A stretch of DNA of 64,000 bases from a virus: the IMG/VR virus record IMGVR_UViG_3300006735_000026, positions 1-64,000 of that record. One strand, 5' to 3'. The translations under genes were made by a program, and so were the position numbers. Below are positions 55,289 to 61,592 of this stretch, piece after piece; the stretch's first letter is position 1, and every line of letters begins with the position of its first letter. A model generated the notes under the pieces. It was not told the DNA's origin, made no database searches, and worked only from the letters and a program-made list of their open reading frames with translations.

Positions 55289-55425
55289 TAGAAAGTCACC
55301 TGAATTTGATTAACTTCGGGGCGCATCAGATTTGAAGCGTCTTGGAGTGCATCAGCACCGAATCTTCTAAAATCTGGGTTATACCAGAGACAGACTCCAG
55401 TGATAGCGATTAGAATAAATTTCAT
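55288..55425 (-). CDS. 45-residue membrane-anchored peptide, paralogue of 55952-56131
   Basis: I start it at the ATG 55425 (MKFILIAITGVCLW...) because its paralogue at 55952-56131 begins the same way (MKLLLIAIIAVMAW...). An in-frame ATG at 55479 would add 18 polar residues. Pattern: a short hydrophobic helix, then (S/N)P-(E/D)-x-R, ADxLxxAxxxxRPE. It probably sits in the inner or thylakoid membrane with a small exposed tail. Function unknown. Confidence 0.65.
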   Translation of the reverse strand: MKFILIAITGVCLWYNPDFRRFGADALQDASNLMRPEVNQIQVTF

Positions 55426-55475
55426 GTGAAAAGAGAGAAGATTAGAAGGGGTTCTAGATTTACTTAGGAAACGAA

Positions 55476-55823
55476 TCATGCGAAGACATAACCGTTATCG
55501 AATTCTTCAGTAACGAATACTTTATCAACGCCATTCTGTCCAGCAAACTTACGAACGAACCACTTATAATTTTTCTGGAATACACCTTCACCAGCGATGC
55601 AGAATTCATCACAAAGTGCATTCAAACGTGATTTAGTTGTATTAGACTGCCAACCACCATCAAAGATAGTCATGTCGTTATCAGTAACTTCAGCGATTTT
55701 GTTACCGTGAAGACGTACAATAGAAGTGCCAGTTTCTTCGTTGAAGTGAACTGTAGTGTTGCCATTGCTCCAGTTGATGTTTTTCTGGATTGCGGCGTTC
55801 ATTTGTGCTTCGATTTTACGCAT
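55476..55823 (-). CDS. 115-residue hypothetical protein
   Basis: The protein is soluble and alpha/beta in appearance: a helical start (MRKIEAQMNAAIQKNINW), then strands around TTVHFNEETGTSIVRLHG, then a region with KSRLNALCDEFCIAGEGVFQ and a C-terminal VTEEFDNGYVFA. I cannot name a family. The sigma-70-type promoter at 55882-55910 lies about 60 bases upstream. It is well isolated from other frames and looks like genuine phage coding sequence. Confidence 0.8.
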   Translation of the reverse strand: MRKIEAQMNAAIQKNINWSNGNTTVHFNEETGTSIVRLHGNKIAEVTDNDMTIFDGGWQSNTTKSRLNALCDEFCIAGEGVFQKNYKWFVRKFAGQNGVDKVFVTEEFDNGYVFA

Positions 55824-55881
55824 GATGAGAGAAGAAGAATGTTTGTGGTGGGGTTGGTTTCCTGCCCCCCCTATGTCCTTA

Positions 55882-55910
55882 ATTATAGACGCTAGCGGGG
55901 CACTTGTGAA
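55882..55910 (-). promoter_or_regulatory. sigma-70-type promoter (TTCACA-17-TATAAT)
   Basis: The minus strand has TTCACA (five of six), a 17-base spacer and a perfect TATAAT. It lies in the gap after the 59-residue membrane gene and before the 115-residue gene, just downstream of one of the repeated TGTGACAGTCGG modules. Transcription would start near 55875. Confidence 0.7.
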
Positions 55911-55951
55911 GGGGTTTTCTGGATTTTGGGTCCAGTTTGCCGACTGTCACA

Positions 55952-56131
55952 TCAGCGGCGAACGCTCCAACCATTCTCACGAGCGGAGCGGTGGAAAGAT
56001 CCAAGGATGCCGCGCTCACGCTCGGGGCGGATAGTCTCAGCGGCAGACTCTAGAACGTCAGCGGTGGTGCTACGGATTTCAGGGGACTGCCATGCCATGA
56101 CTGCGATGATTGCGATCAGGAGGAGTTTCAT
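55952..56131 (-). CDS. 59-residue membrane-anchored peptide, paralogue of 55288-55425
   Basis: The ATG at 56131 follows AAGGAA (11 bases upstream). A hydrophobic helix (residues 2-14) is followed by SPEIRSTTADVLESAAETIR and an Arg-rich end (RERGILGSFHRSARENG). The pattern NP/SP-x-x-R...AD-x-L-x-x-A...RPE is shared with the 45-residue gene at 55288-55425, indicating duplication. Its promoter (56157-56184) is 25 bases upstream. Function unknown; the membrane anchor is the only visible feature. Confidence 0.7.
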   Translation of the reverse strand: MKLLLIAIIAVMAWQSPEIRSTTADVLESAAETIRPERERGILGSFHRSARENGWSVRR

Positions 56132-56156
56132 GGGTCTGTGTTTCCTTGTTGTCTGT

Positions 56157-56184
56157 ATTGTAGCGGTTTTGGATGGGTTGCCAA
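56157..56184 (-). promoter_or_regulatory. sigma-70-type promoter (TTGGCA-16-TACAAT)
   Basis: The minus strand has TTGGCA and TACAAT (each five of six) 16 bases apart. The -35 box overlaps the 3' side of a small GGGTT/AACCC hairpin that follows a TGTGACAGTCGG module. It drives the 59-residue membrane peptide. Confidence 0.6.
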
Positions 56185-56220
56185 CGGGAAACCCTGATTT
56201 TGGGTACAGTTCCCCGACTG

Positions 56221-56400
56221 TCACATACCATTCATGAATTCATGCAATTCAGCATAATATTGTTCTTCAGTGTCAAATTTGCGACCATGAATAACACACG
56301 GGAAAGAGTGTTTTTGAAACATAGTGGAGCAGACTTGAACGTCTTGCTTATCATAACCCATTTCGATCAGGGTATTAACGTAGGGATTAGAAGTAGTCAT
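56221..56400 (-). CDS. 59-residue hypothetical protein
   Basis: The soluble protein begins TTSNPYVNTLIEMGYDKQDV and has two Cys residues and a His-rich middle (CSTMFQKHSFPCVIHGR). Its stop codon TGA lies inside a TGTGACAGTCGG element that recurs downstream of other genes in the region. The ribosome site is weak. No family recognised; the codon pattern and fit between neighbours support it. Confidence 0.65.
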   Translation of the reverse strand: MTTSNPYVNTLIEMGYDKQDVQVCSTMFQKHSFPCVIHGRKFDTEEQYYAELHEFMNGM

Positions 56401-56439
56401 TTGAAAGTGTAGTTAAAAAAAGTTCGGTTAGTGTTAGTC

Positions 56440-56646
56440 TCAGACAGACTCATAAACATCATTGATGAGGTCCCAATCTGCTGCATCATAGTATGCATCA
56501 AAAAACTGATTCCAGAGACCGTCATCATCACAAATGGAGTCAATTCCTGTCATCTCAGTAACCCAATCATAAGCAGAATCGAGGTCAGCGCGAGTATCAG
56601 CGATGAACGCGGAAAGTTGCTGAAGGGCGTCGGAGAATGTGATCAT
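56440..56646 (-). CDS. 68-residue acidic hypothetical protein
   Basis: The protein is very acidic and rich in Asp, Ala and Trp (FIADTRADLDSAYDWVTEMT; FFDAYYDAADWDLINDVYES). I chose the ATG at 56646 rather than 56667. The leader ACAAAGCAA..GACATGA is nearly the same as that of the gene at 57471-57635, and the candidate -10 box at 56674-56679 would otherwise leave no leader. Acidic small proteins in phages can be DNA mimics or inhibitors, but that is only a possibility here. Confidence 0.7.
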   Translation of the reverse strand: MITFSDALQQLSAFIADTRADLDSAYDWVTEMTGIDSICDDDGLWNQFFDAYYDAADWDLINDVYESV

Positions 56647-56742
56647 GTCGGTTGCTTTGTTTTCCATACCAGTAGTATGGCAAATTTTCGGGCAGATTGC
56701 TAGGGGTCTTGTGCCACTAGTCGAACTGGTTTTTTCCTATTG

Positions 56743-56934
56743 TCAAATGGCGTAGTTTTTGATAAAAGTAAACTCAGTGTCAGAATCTTGCGGGTCTTTA
56801 CCATCAATCAACCACTCTTCACATATGGCAATTGCATCACCGTGGCGCTCTTCATTCATTGCCTTTTGCATCACATCAAACAACGTATCTGCCATGTTAT
56901 CGATACATGTTTCGCGTTCAAAATTCATGTCCAT
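56743..56934 (-). CDS. 63-residue hypothetical protein
   Basis: The start is set at the ATG 56934 (MDMNFERETCID...), five bases below the stop of the upstream gene at 56939. The longer in-frame version lacks an ATG. The protein is helical and acidic (NMADTLFDVMQKAMNEERHG; CEEWLIDGKDPQDSDTEF). Its stop is followed by another intergenic module containing GACTAGTGGCACA. No family recognised. Confidence 0.65.
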   Translation of the reverse strand: MDMNFERETCIDNMADTLFDVMQKAMNEERHGDAIAICEEWLIDGKDPQDSDTEFTFIKNYAI

Positions 56935-56938
56935 GGTG

Positions 56939-57127
56939 TTAGTCAGAAAGGGGAGATTTGTAGCGACGGGCAACAGGAGCGCCCGTGATTACGTCTTGAA
57001 TGTAATTAGACGTTTTGAATTCTTCACGAGGTTGCATCAACTGTTGGATGATAGATTCCTCGTCTTCATTGTTCCAAAAGTCCTGCCAATCAGCAGGGGA
57101 GTTTGTTACATCGGAAATGTTGCTCAT
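56939..57127 (-). CDS. 62-residue hypothetical protein
   Basis: The acidic N-terminal half (DWQDFWNNEDEESIIQQL) is followed by a more basic C-terminal part (NYIQDVITGAPVARRYKSPL). The ATG overlaps the upstream gene's stop as ATGA. No membrane span or motif. Probably part of an early transcript of small host-takeover genes (inference from position). Confidence 0.65.
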   Translation of the reverse strand: MSNISDVTNSPADWQDFWNNEDEESIIQQLMQPREEFKTSNYIQDVITGAPVARRYKSPLSD

Positions 57128-57273
57128 GGTTCTTTAGTGGGGAAATTAGCGCAGACAGCATCACATAGTGTTTTGATTAATCCATCACAATCACCATCGA
57201 TTCTAGATGAGATGATGCAATCAATGTCCTCCATTAGTTGCTCTCTTGCTGTTAGTAATTCGAGTTGAGTCAT
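57124..57273 (-). CDS. 49-residue hypothetical protein
   Basis: The frame runs from the ATG at 57273 to a TGA overlapping the next gene's ATG (ATGA). The protein is acidic with four Cys residues (IDCII, GDCDG, TLCDAVCANF), and the helix QLELLTAREQLMEDIDCI opens it. It fills the only gap between 57127 and 57280. No family recognised. Confidence 0.65.
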   Translation of the reverse strand: MTQLELLTAREQLMEDIDCIISSRIDGDCDGLIKTLCDAVCANFPTKEP

Positions 57274-57279
57274 GATTAA

Positions 57280-57471
57280 TTAGTCAATCAGTTTGATGTC
57301 AATTTTAGACCAGTAAGGTAACTCTTTCATCACCCATTGTTCTAGTTTGTTGTTTTGTGCTTTGATTCCCTTTTGTGTTGTTGGACGTGTGGGCATTGTG
57401 CGTTGAAACTCTATTACTTTGAAATCACAAGTTTCAACCCGAATGTTGTAAGTAGCGGTCGTAGTTTTCAT
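57280..57471 (-). CDS. 63-residue hypothetical protein
   Basis: The pattern starts with a beta strand pair (TTTATYNIRVETCDFKVIEF), followed by a basic linker (RTMPTRPTTQKGIKAQNNK) and a C-terminal amphipathic end (LEQWVMKELPYWSKIDIKLI). It overlaps its upstream neighbour by one base. Function unknown. Confidence 0.68.
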   Translation of the reverse strand: MKTTTATYNIRVETCDFKVIEFQRTMPTRPTTQKGIKAQNNKLEQWVMKELPYWSKIDIKLID

Positions 57472-57635
57472 CAGTAGTGAGATTCAGAGGTGTCAAGTTT
57501 GTCAGACCATTTTGCAATGGCATCATAACATTTTTTGTAATCTACAAAATCAGGACCAAACTCATGCAGAAAGTGAAAAGAATAGTTGATGCGATTTTCT
57601 GGGATTGAGAGATGTTTTTCGACTGCTTTGTTCAT
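57471..57635 (-). CDS. 54-residue hypothetical protein
   Basis: The ATG at 57635 has AAAGGAC directly before it and a promoter 25 bases upstream, so the longer in-frame version from 57686 is rejected. The protein is soluble: EKHLSIPENRINYSFHFLHE, then DFVDYKKCYDAIAKWSDKL. It is the first gene of a four-gene overlapping run (57635 down to 56743). Confidence 0.7.
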   Translation of the reverse strand: MNKAVEKHLSIPENRINYSFHFLHEFGPDFVDYKKCYDAIAKWSDKLDTSESHY

Positions 57636-57659
57636 GTCCTTTGCTTTGTTTGATAACCT

Positions 57660-57688
57660 AGTATTGCATGCCTGAGAGGGGATCACAA
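57660..57688 (-). promoter_or_regulatory. sigma-70-type promoter (TTGTGA-17-AATACT)
   Basis: The minus strand has TTGTGA and AATACT with a 17-base spacer; each hexamer matches four or five consensus bases. It follows a module reading TGTGACAGTTGCC...GGGGCACAC. It would drive the run of small genes from 57635 to 56743. Confidence 0.55.
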
Positions 57689-57722
57689 GCGCCTGTGTGC
57701 CCCTTTGGCAACTGTCACAGGG

Positions 57723-57890
57723 TCAAAATACGTTGGTCCATCTAATATGCTGATTTTTAGTGATTCTTCCCTCTGCCAACATATTATCGCAAACTGTTGC
57801 AAATACCTGGAACTTTTCTTCACGATTGAGAGCACTACCCTTTGCACAGGTTGTGATAACTTTCAGAAGTTGTGCTTTTGTTTTAATCAT
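57723..57890 (-). CDS. 55-residue hypothetical protein
   Basis: The helical, basic protein (TKAQLLKVITTCAKGSALNR; EEKFQVFATVCDNMLAEGRI) has a C-terminal WTNVF. It overlaps the upstream 42-residue gene as ATGA. The opening TKAQLLKxIxxC resembles YTKAQVLEQFRYNW in the gene at 58027-58221, so the two may be distant relatives. Function unknown. Confidence 0.68.
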   Translation of the reverse strand: MIKTKAQLLKVITTCAKGSALNREEKFQVFATVCDNMLAEGRITKNQHIRWTNVF

Positions 57891-58015
57891 TGTGCGAGAT
57901 TCCAGAAGCGTTGTGATGCGATTGTTGCCTGTTGTTCAACAGGTAAATCAGGATATTCTTCCTGAACTTGTTCAAAAAGAGATTCCATAATCTCTTCGTT
58001 TGTGTTACATGACAT
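57887..58015 (-). CDS. 42-residue hypothetical protein
   Basis: The acidic helical peptide (CNTNEEIMESLFEQVQEEYP; LPVEQQATIASQRFWNLAQ) ends in an ATGA overlap with the next gene. The short length makes it less certain, but the coupling and the lack of any competing frame support it. Confidence 0.6.
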   Translation of the reverse strand: MSCNTNEEIMESLFEQVQEEYPDLPVEQQATIASQRFWNLAQ

Positions 58016-58026
58016 AAGTTTTTCTA

Positions 58027-58221
58027 TCAAAATGGGTTTGTCCAGTTGTTGTACTGATTCATGCTGATTTCATTACACTTGCAAAGCATATCTGTGAAGT
58101 TGTTCCAATCCTCACGCTTAGCGATTGTATCATTTTTGAGTGAAGGATTTTGCATTGTTGCAACTTTCCAGTTGTAACGGAATTGCTCTAGAACTTGTGC
58201 TTTTGTGTAGTGGCGGCGCAT
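58027..58221 (-). CDS. 64-residue hypothetical protein
   Basis: The ATG at 58221 follows AAGGAAA about 8 bases upstream. The protein is basic and helical with Trp residues and a Cys pair (RRHYTKAQVLEQFRYNWKVA; DMLCKCNEISMNQYNNW). It is the first gene of a three-gene run reading leftward to 57723. Family not recognised. Confidence 0.7.
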   Translation of the reverse strand: MRRHYTKAQVLEQFRYNWKVATMQNPSLKNDTIAKREDWNNFTDMLCKCNEISMNQYNNWTNPF

Positions 58222-58271
58222 GGTGGTTTTCCTTGATTGCTATAAACATAGTATGACACGGAATCAGACCC

Positions 58272-58322
58272 AATGGGGCGATCAGTGTGCACTTGTTCAA
58301 CTGGTCATCGCCTCGCCCCATT
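58272..58322. repeat. 10-base inverted repeat downstream of 58297-58470
   Basis: AATGGGGCGA at 58272-58281 and its exact complement at 58313-58322 flank a loop of 31 bases that includes the stop codon of the gene at 58297. No T run follows on the minus strand, so it is not a standard terminator. It may be an RNA structure or an operator. A candidate -10 sequence CATACT lies at 58250-58255 without a good -35. Confidence 0.55.
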
Positions 58323-58470
58323 CTTGATCATTTTCCTCTAAATCAAATTCAAACAAATAGTGATCCAAATTTATGTTCAATTCTTTACACCTACGCTGCA
58401 CCTGTTTGTATATCTTTTTAGACTCAAATTCTACTACATGATGTGTAGTTTCGATGAGTTGTTTTGTCAT
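58297..58470 (-). CDS. 57-residue hypothetical protein
   Basis: The soluble protein has a basic middle (ESKKIYKQVQRRCKELNINL) and an acidic C-terminus (FEFDLEENDQEWGEAM). Its 3' end forms one arm of a 10-base inverted repeat. No motif recognised. The ATG at 58470 is 25 bases after the neighbouring stop, with no strong ribosome site. Confidence 0.6.
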   Translation of the reverse strand: MTKQLIETTHHVVEFESKKIYKQVQRRCKELNINLDHYLFEFDLEENDQEWGEAMTS

Positions 58471-58495
58471 GATAATGATGCGAATGGTGTGTAAA

Positions 58496-58735
58496 TCAGT
58501 TAGTGTAGTATGTTCCCAATGCCTTAGACATTGTGATTAATTGTTCTTGAATAGTGTTAATCTCTTGCTGTAAGTTCTCTTCTTCTCCATACAGACTCAT
58601 GAAATCAACTTCACTCCAATCCTGCGTATCTACCTTGTTATCTGTAAACATAGGCGTGTAATATAACGTGCCCTCACTGTCAATGCTGTAAGCACATCCG
58701 TGCTGTTCTGATGTAAGAATGACTGTGTTTTCCAT
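58496..58735 (-). CDS. 79-residue hypothetical protein
   Basis: The N-terminal half is beta-like (NTVILTSEQHGCAYSIDSEG; TLYYTPMFTD), suggesting a small beta hairpin fold. The C-terminal half is a coiled coil (EEENLQQEINTIQEQLITMS). It is a familiar type of cyanophage small protein but has no assigned function. There is no clear promoter in the 33-base gap upstream, so it is probably read through from 59508. Confidence 0.72.
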   Translation of the reverse strand: MENTVILTSEQHGCAYSIDSEGTLYYTPMFTDNKVDTQDWSEVDFMSLYGEEENLQQEINTIQEQLITMSKALGTYYTN

Positions 58736-58768
58736 GATGTTTGTGTTAGATAAGATGATGAGTAAGGA

Positions 58769-59209
58769 TTAGCGCATGTACAGATAACCACCCGCCCAGT
58801 CACATCGCTTGAGACATTCTTCACGGGAGTTGTCATCAACTAGATTGTATCTTACATGCTTAGCAGGTGCTTTCCATGATGCAGGTTTATATACATCACC
58901 AGTGGTTTTATCTACAAAAGCATGCACTGAACGTGATGTCCCCATTCTATGCACAATTTTGATATACTTACGACCGACTTCAGTAAAGAACTCGTGATCA
59001 ACTCCTTTTGAATCAATCTCTAGAATTCTCTTCTTATGGTATTCAGGCGACTCACCTAAATCGATTGCCTGATTGTGATAACGAAGTTCATTGAACTTCA
59101 CGTCATCATAGAGAGCACCACAAAGGGTGATTGCATGGTTTTGGATGTCTGCGATCATTTGATCTTTTTGGGGTTTGGTTTTACAGTAGTCGGAGAATGA
59201 TTGTTTCAT
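58769..59209 (-). CDS. 146-residue hypothetical protein
   Basis: The start is placed at ATG 59209, two bases from the previous stop. The longer in-frame version would overlap the preceding gene with low-quality sequence. The protein is soluble and alpha/beta: an N-terminal helix (QMIADIQNHAITLCGALYDD), then YHKKRILEIDSKGVDHEFFT, a strand-rich part with GRKYIKIVHRMGTSRSVHAF, and DKTTGDVYKPASWKAPAKHV typical of a conserved phage domain. I have seen this pattern in cyanophages but know no function. It is co-transcribed with the gene at 59211. Confidence 0.78.
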   Translation of the reverse strand: MKQSFSDYCKTKPQKDQMIADIQNHAITLCGALYDDVKFNELRYHNQAIDLGESPEYHKKRILEIDSKGVDHEFFTEVGRKYIKIVHRMGTSRSVHAFVDKTTGDVYKPASWKAPAKHVRYNLVDDNSREECLKRCDWAGGYLYMR

Positions 59210-59210
59210 A

Positions 59211-59477
59211 TCAGCATGCCATGGGCATATACTCGGAGCGATCCATTTTTTCGGTGTTGAAGTCAGTAACCTCAGCACCGTTGGCAATACGCTCAGCAAC
59301 CTCATTTTTGAAGGTTGTGAATGTGATAGTGCTGTAGGATTTCTGACCATTAGCACGGAAAGTAACACGCTTGTTAAAACGTTTGATCACAACTTTCATG
59401 CCTTTGACTTCATCTGCCTCAGCAATAAATGCCTCAGGGAAGAAATCAACGATGGTGGCGGAGTTGGTGAGTTGCAT
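59211..59477 (-). CDS. 88-residue hypothetical protein
   Basis: The ATG at 59477 comes 26 bases below the -10 box of its promoter, with AAGGAAA upstream. The protein is alpha/beta: PEAFIAEADEVKGMKVVIKR, then FNKRVTFRANGQKSYSTITF, then a helix with NEVAERIANGAE. It ends in MPMAC. No family recognised. It heads the transcript that includes the 146-residue gene. Confidence 0.72.
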   Translation of the reverse strand: MQLTNSATIVDFFPEAFIAEADEVKGMKVVIKRFNKRVTFRANGQKSYSTITFTTFKNEVAERIANGAEVTDFNTEKMDRSEYMPMAC

Positions 59478-59502
59478 TTGGATCGATTTCCTTGACTCTT
59501 TT

Positions 59503-59530
59503 AATATACACGAAAAAGCACCGCTGTGGG
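59503..59530 (-). promoter_or_regulatory. promoter with -35 in a terminator loop (CCCACA-16-TATATT)
   Basis: The -10 TATATT at 59503-59508 matches five of six consensus bases. The hexamer 16 bases upstream, CCCACA, matches only the last three bases of TTGACA. It is exactly the loop of the terminator at 59512-59538, as in the stronger example at 63463. Confidence 0.45.
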
Positions 59531-59538
59531 GCGGTGCT
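59512..59538 (-). terminator. rho-independent terminator after the methyltransferase cassette
   Basis: On the minus strand AGCACCGC/GCGGTGCT forms a perfect 8-base-pair stem with a 6-base loop, followed by TTTTTC. It lies 19 bases after the stop of the ParB-like gene and closes the four-gene cassette. Confidence 0.85.
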
Positions 59539-59556
59539 GTGCCACTAGTCTGACCG

Positions 59557-60822
59557 TCACACATATATGAGATTGTTACGAGTCATTTCATTAGGGTAAA
59601 GTGGCAATCTAGCGTGACGAATGTTAACACCTTTGTCAGTGTCTAACATGTTACCTAGACCTGCAATATCTCTGATCATTTCATAGAACTCACTTTTGAT
59701 AACATTATCTTTTGCTTTGATACTTTCCTCAGTGAAGGAGTTAGCAACCTCAGGAGAAATAACATGAATCACCATGAAACCTTTGTCAGGATATTGTTGC
59801 ACCATCTTGGCAAGTTTCAAGACAGTGTGAAGCATAACAGATCCTTTGTCGATATACACGAAACAGATCTGATCTGTCTCGGGGTTTCTGTAAATGCCCT
59901 CAGACGTTTTGGCACCGTCCATGATCACCCACCCAGGACGATTGCGGGTAACCCACTCACTAACCTCAGAAGCGTAGTAACGTTTAATGTCGGAGTGATA
60001 TTCATGCTCTTCACTAGCATTGAAGATGCGAAGAACAGCATTGATTTGTGTGCCATCCACGTCGTAATCTTGCCTGAGTTTATCCTCTAGAATCTGATCA
60101 ATGCTCTTCCCAGTGTATCCCTCTTCTTTAGTTGCTTCTACTAAGTTATGCAAATCAGACTCAGGATCGATAACAGTTTTAACCAGTGCATTAGAAATAT
60201 CTGCATTAGTTCTGGGTTGCACTACATTAGTATCACGATTGCAGAAAGCATTACCAAACTCCCAGATCTCTCCTAGATTCATGTCAAGAACCCATGCAAA
60301 GATAACATCCTCACCGAGACCTGTAATTGCTTTGAAACGATGATTACCATCGAGCAGACCGTAGATAACCTTGACACCAGTCAATTCATCAATATATTGA
60401 TACTCTTCGGGCAGCACGATCAGCATCATTTGATCTTTTGTTGCTTCCCATTCTTTAGCAGCGATTACCTTTTGAAACTTTGCAATAGTATCAGCATTAG
60501 TAGTCACATCCTTACGGATCTGCAATCCATTTGGATAAGTAACCTCGCCAGTCTTTCTATTAGAAAGAGGTACGCAAGGAGGGTGAATCTGACGGATGTC
60601 GATTGCTTGAAGTTGCTTTTTAAGCATCCTTCCATATGCACGACGTTGCCTGCGGTTAAGTGCAGCATTCAGACGATAATAACCACCCTGAGGTAGTTCC
60701 GCCATGCTACGATGGTGAGCAAGATTCTCACTATTGAAGAAAAGATTCTCGTTGAGATTTTCCTCTGTGATAATATCAGTGTTTTCAGTCAAAAACTTTT
60801 CGTCCAATGCTGTGTATGTCAT
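59557..60822 (-). CDS. ParB/sulfiredoxin-fold protein (421 residues)
   Basis: Residues 152-167 (VIYGLLDGNHRFKAIT) carry the ParB/Srx nucleotide-binding motif (G-x-HR; here GNHR). It is preceded by a strand (QMMLIVLPEEYQYID) as expected for the N-terminal ParB nuclease-like domain, which uses CTP or ATP in characterised members. The rest is helical and unassigned. The ATG overlaps the methyltransferase stop as ATGA, and a strong terminator follows. ParB-like proteins in phages have been linked to DNA binding, nicking or modification of host proteins; which applies is unknown. Co-transcription with helicase, nuclease-like and methyltransferase genes suggests DNA processing. Confidence 0.75.
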   Translation of the reverse strand: MTYTALDEKFLTENTDIITEENLNENLFFNSENLAHHRSMAELPQGGYYRLNAALNRRQRRAYGRMLKKQLQAIDIRQIHPPCVPLSNRKTGEVTYPNGLQIRKDVTTNADTIAKFQKVIAAKEWEATKDQMMLIVLPEEYQYIDELTGVKVIYGLLDGNHRFKAITGLGEDVIFAWVLDMNLGEIWEFGNAFCNRDTNVVQPRTNADISNALVKTVIDPESDLHNLVEATKEEGYTGKSIDQILEDKLRQDYDVDGTQINAVLRIFNASEEHEYHSDIKRYYASEVSEWVTRNRPGWVIMDGAKTSEGIYRNPETDQICFVYIDKGSVMLHTVLKLAKMVQQYPDKGFMVIHVISPEVANSFTEESIKAKDNVIKSEFYEMIRDIAGLGNMLDTDKGVNIRHARLPLYPNEMTRNNLIYV

Positions 60823-61592
60823 AGATTTGTAATATCGATAGGGATTGATTGTATTCTGTCTTGAGAGATTCTAACATATTCCGCGTCAGTGTCAATGCCA
60901 ATAAACTTTCTGTTAAGTTTTACCGCAGCGACACCAGTAGAACCAGAACCCATGCAATTATCTAGTACAGTTTCACCCTCATTTGAGTAAGTTTTGATCA
61001 ACCACTCCATCAAAGGCACGGGTTTTTGCGTAGGATGCACTTGCTGTTGTGCGCTAAAATCTCTAGAGATGTTAACAATCGACTTAGGATAGCGTGTTCC
61101 TTTGTTCTCAAAGGATTTACGCGGTTTCATACCATAACCATGGTCATTCTTGCGACCCACATAACCCTCAGGATTCTTACTAGTTCGTGCGTATGGTTCT
61201 CCTTTTTCCATCTGTGGATTATATGTTCCGCCTGCTTCTTTGTAGAAGATCAGTATATTTTCATGCGTCTTCATTGGTCGCTTCTTTGCTAGTCCAGGAC
61301 TGCCACATTTGTTCTTATTCCACACCAACTCATAGCGAAACCAATCTAACTTAGAGCAGATCAATTGTGCAGAGAATGGTTGTGATCCAAACAGGATAAT
61401 CACTCCCTTAGGTTTCAGTATTCTATCGTATTGTGCCCACATTCTATCAAAATCTAATATTTCATCCCACTTGATGCTAGTGGTGCCATAGGGTGGGTCA
61501 CAACAGATAAGATCGATGGAATTATCCTCAATGTTATCCATCAAGGAAAGGCAGTCGCCTGTGTGTAACTCAAAGGAACTCATAACCCTCAT
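60819..61592 (-). CDS. DNA N4-cytosine/N6-adenine methyltransferase (beta-type motif order)
   Basis: The enzyme transfers a methyl group from S-adenosylmethionine to an amino group in a DNA base. Motif IV DPPYG is at residues 32-36. The SAM-binding motif I lies near the C-terminus (MGSGSTGVAA, 214-223), followed by FIGIDTDAEY. HPTQKP at 186-191 is typical of the N6_N4_Mtase family, and the order IV...I marks the beta class. The target base and site cannot be read from the sequence. A start three codons later (MSSFEL) is equally possible. It overlaps the nuclease-like gene by 23 bases and the ParB-like gene by 4 bases. Confidence 0.9.
   Translation of the reverse strand: MRVMSSFELHTGDCLSLMDNIEDNSIDLICCDPPYGTTSIKWDEILDFDRMWAQYDRILKPKGVIILFGSQPFSAQLICSKLDWFRYELVWNKNKCGSPGLAKKRPMKTHENILIFYKEAGGTYNPQMEKGEPYARTSKNPEGYVGRKNDHGYGMKPRKSFENKGTRYPKSIVNISRDFSAQQQVHPTQKPVPLMEWLIKTYSNEGETVLDNCMGSGSTGVAAVKLNRKFIGIDTDAEYVRISQDRIQSIPIDITNL

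Noticed and set aside
56740-56746. TTGACA hexamer on the minus strand near 56741-56746.
   Set aside because: No acceptable -10 box lies 16-18 bases downstream, and the hexamer overlaps the stop codon of the preceding gene.
59480-59564. Upstream extension of the 88-residue gene to 59564.
   Set aside because: It would start at a non-ATG codon and read through the terminator hairpin and promoter; the ATG at 59477 with AAGGAAA is better.
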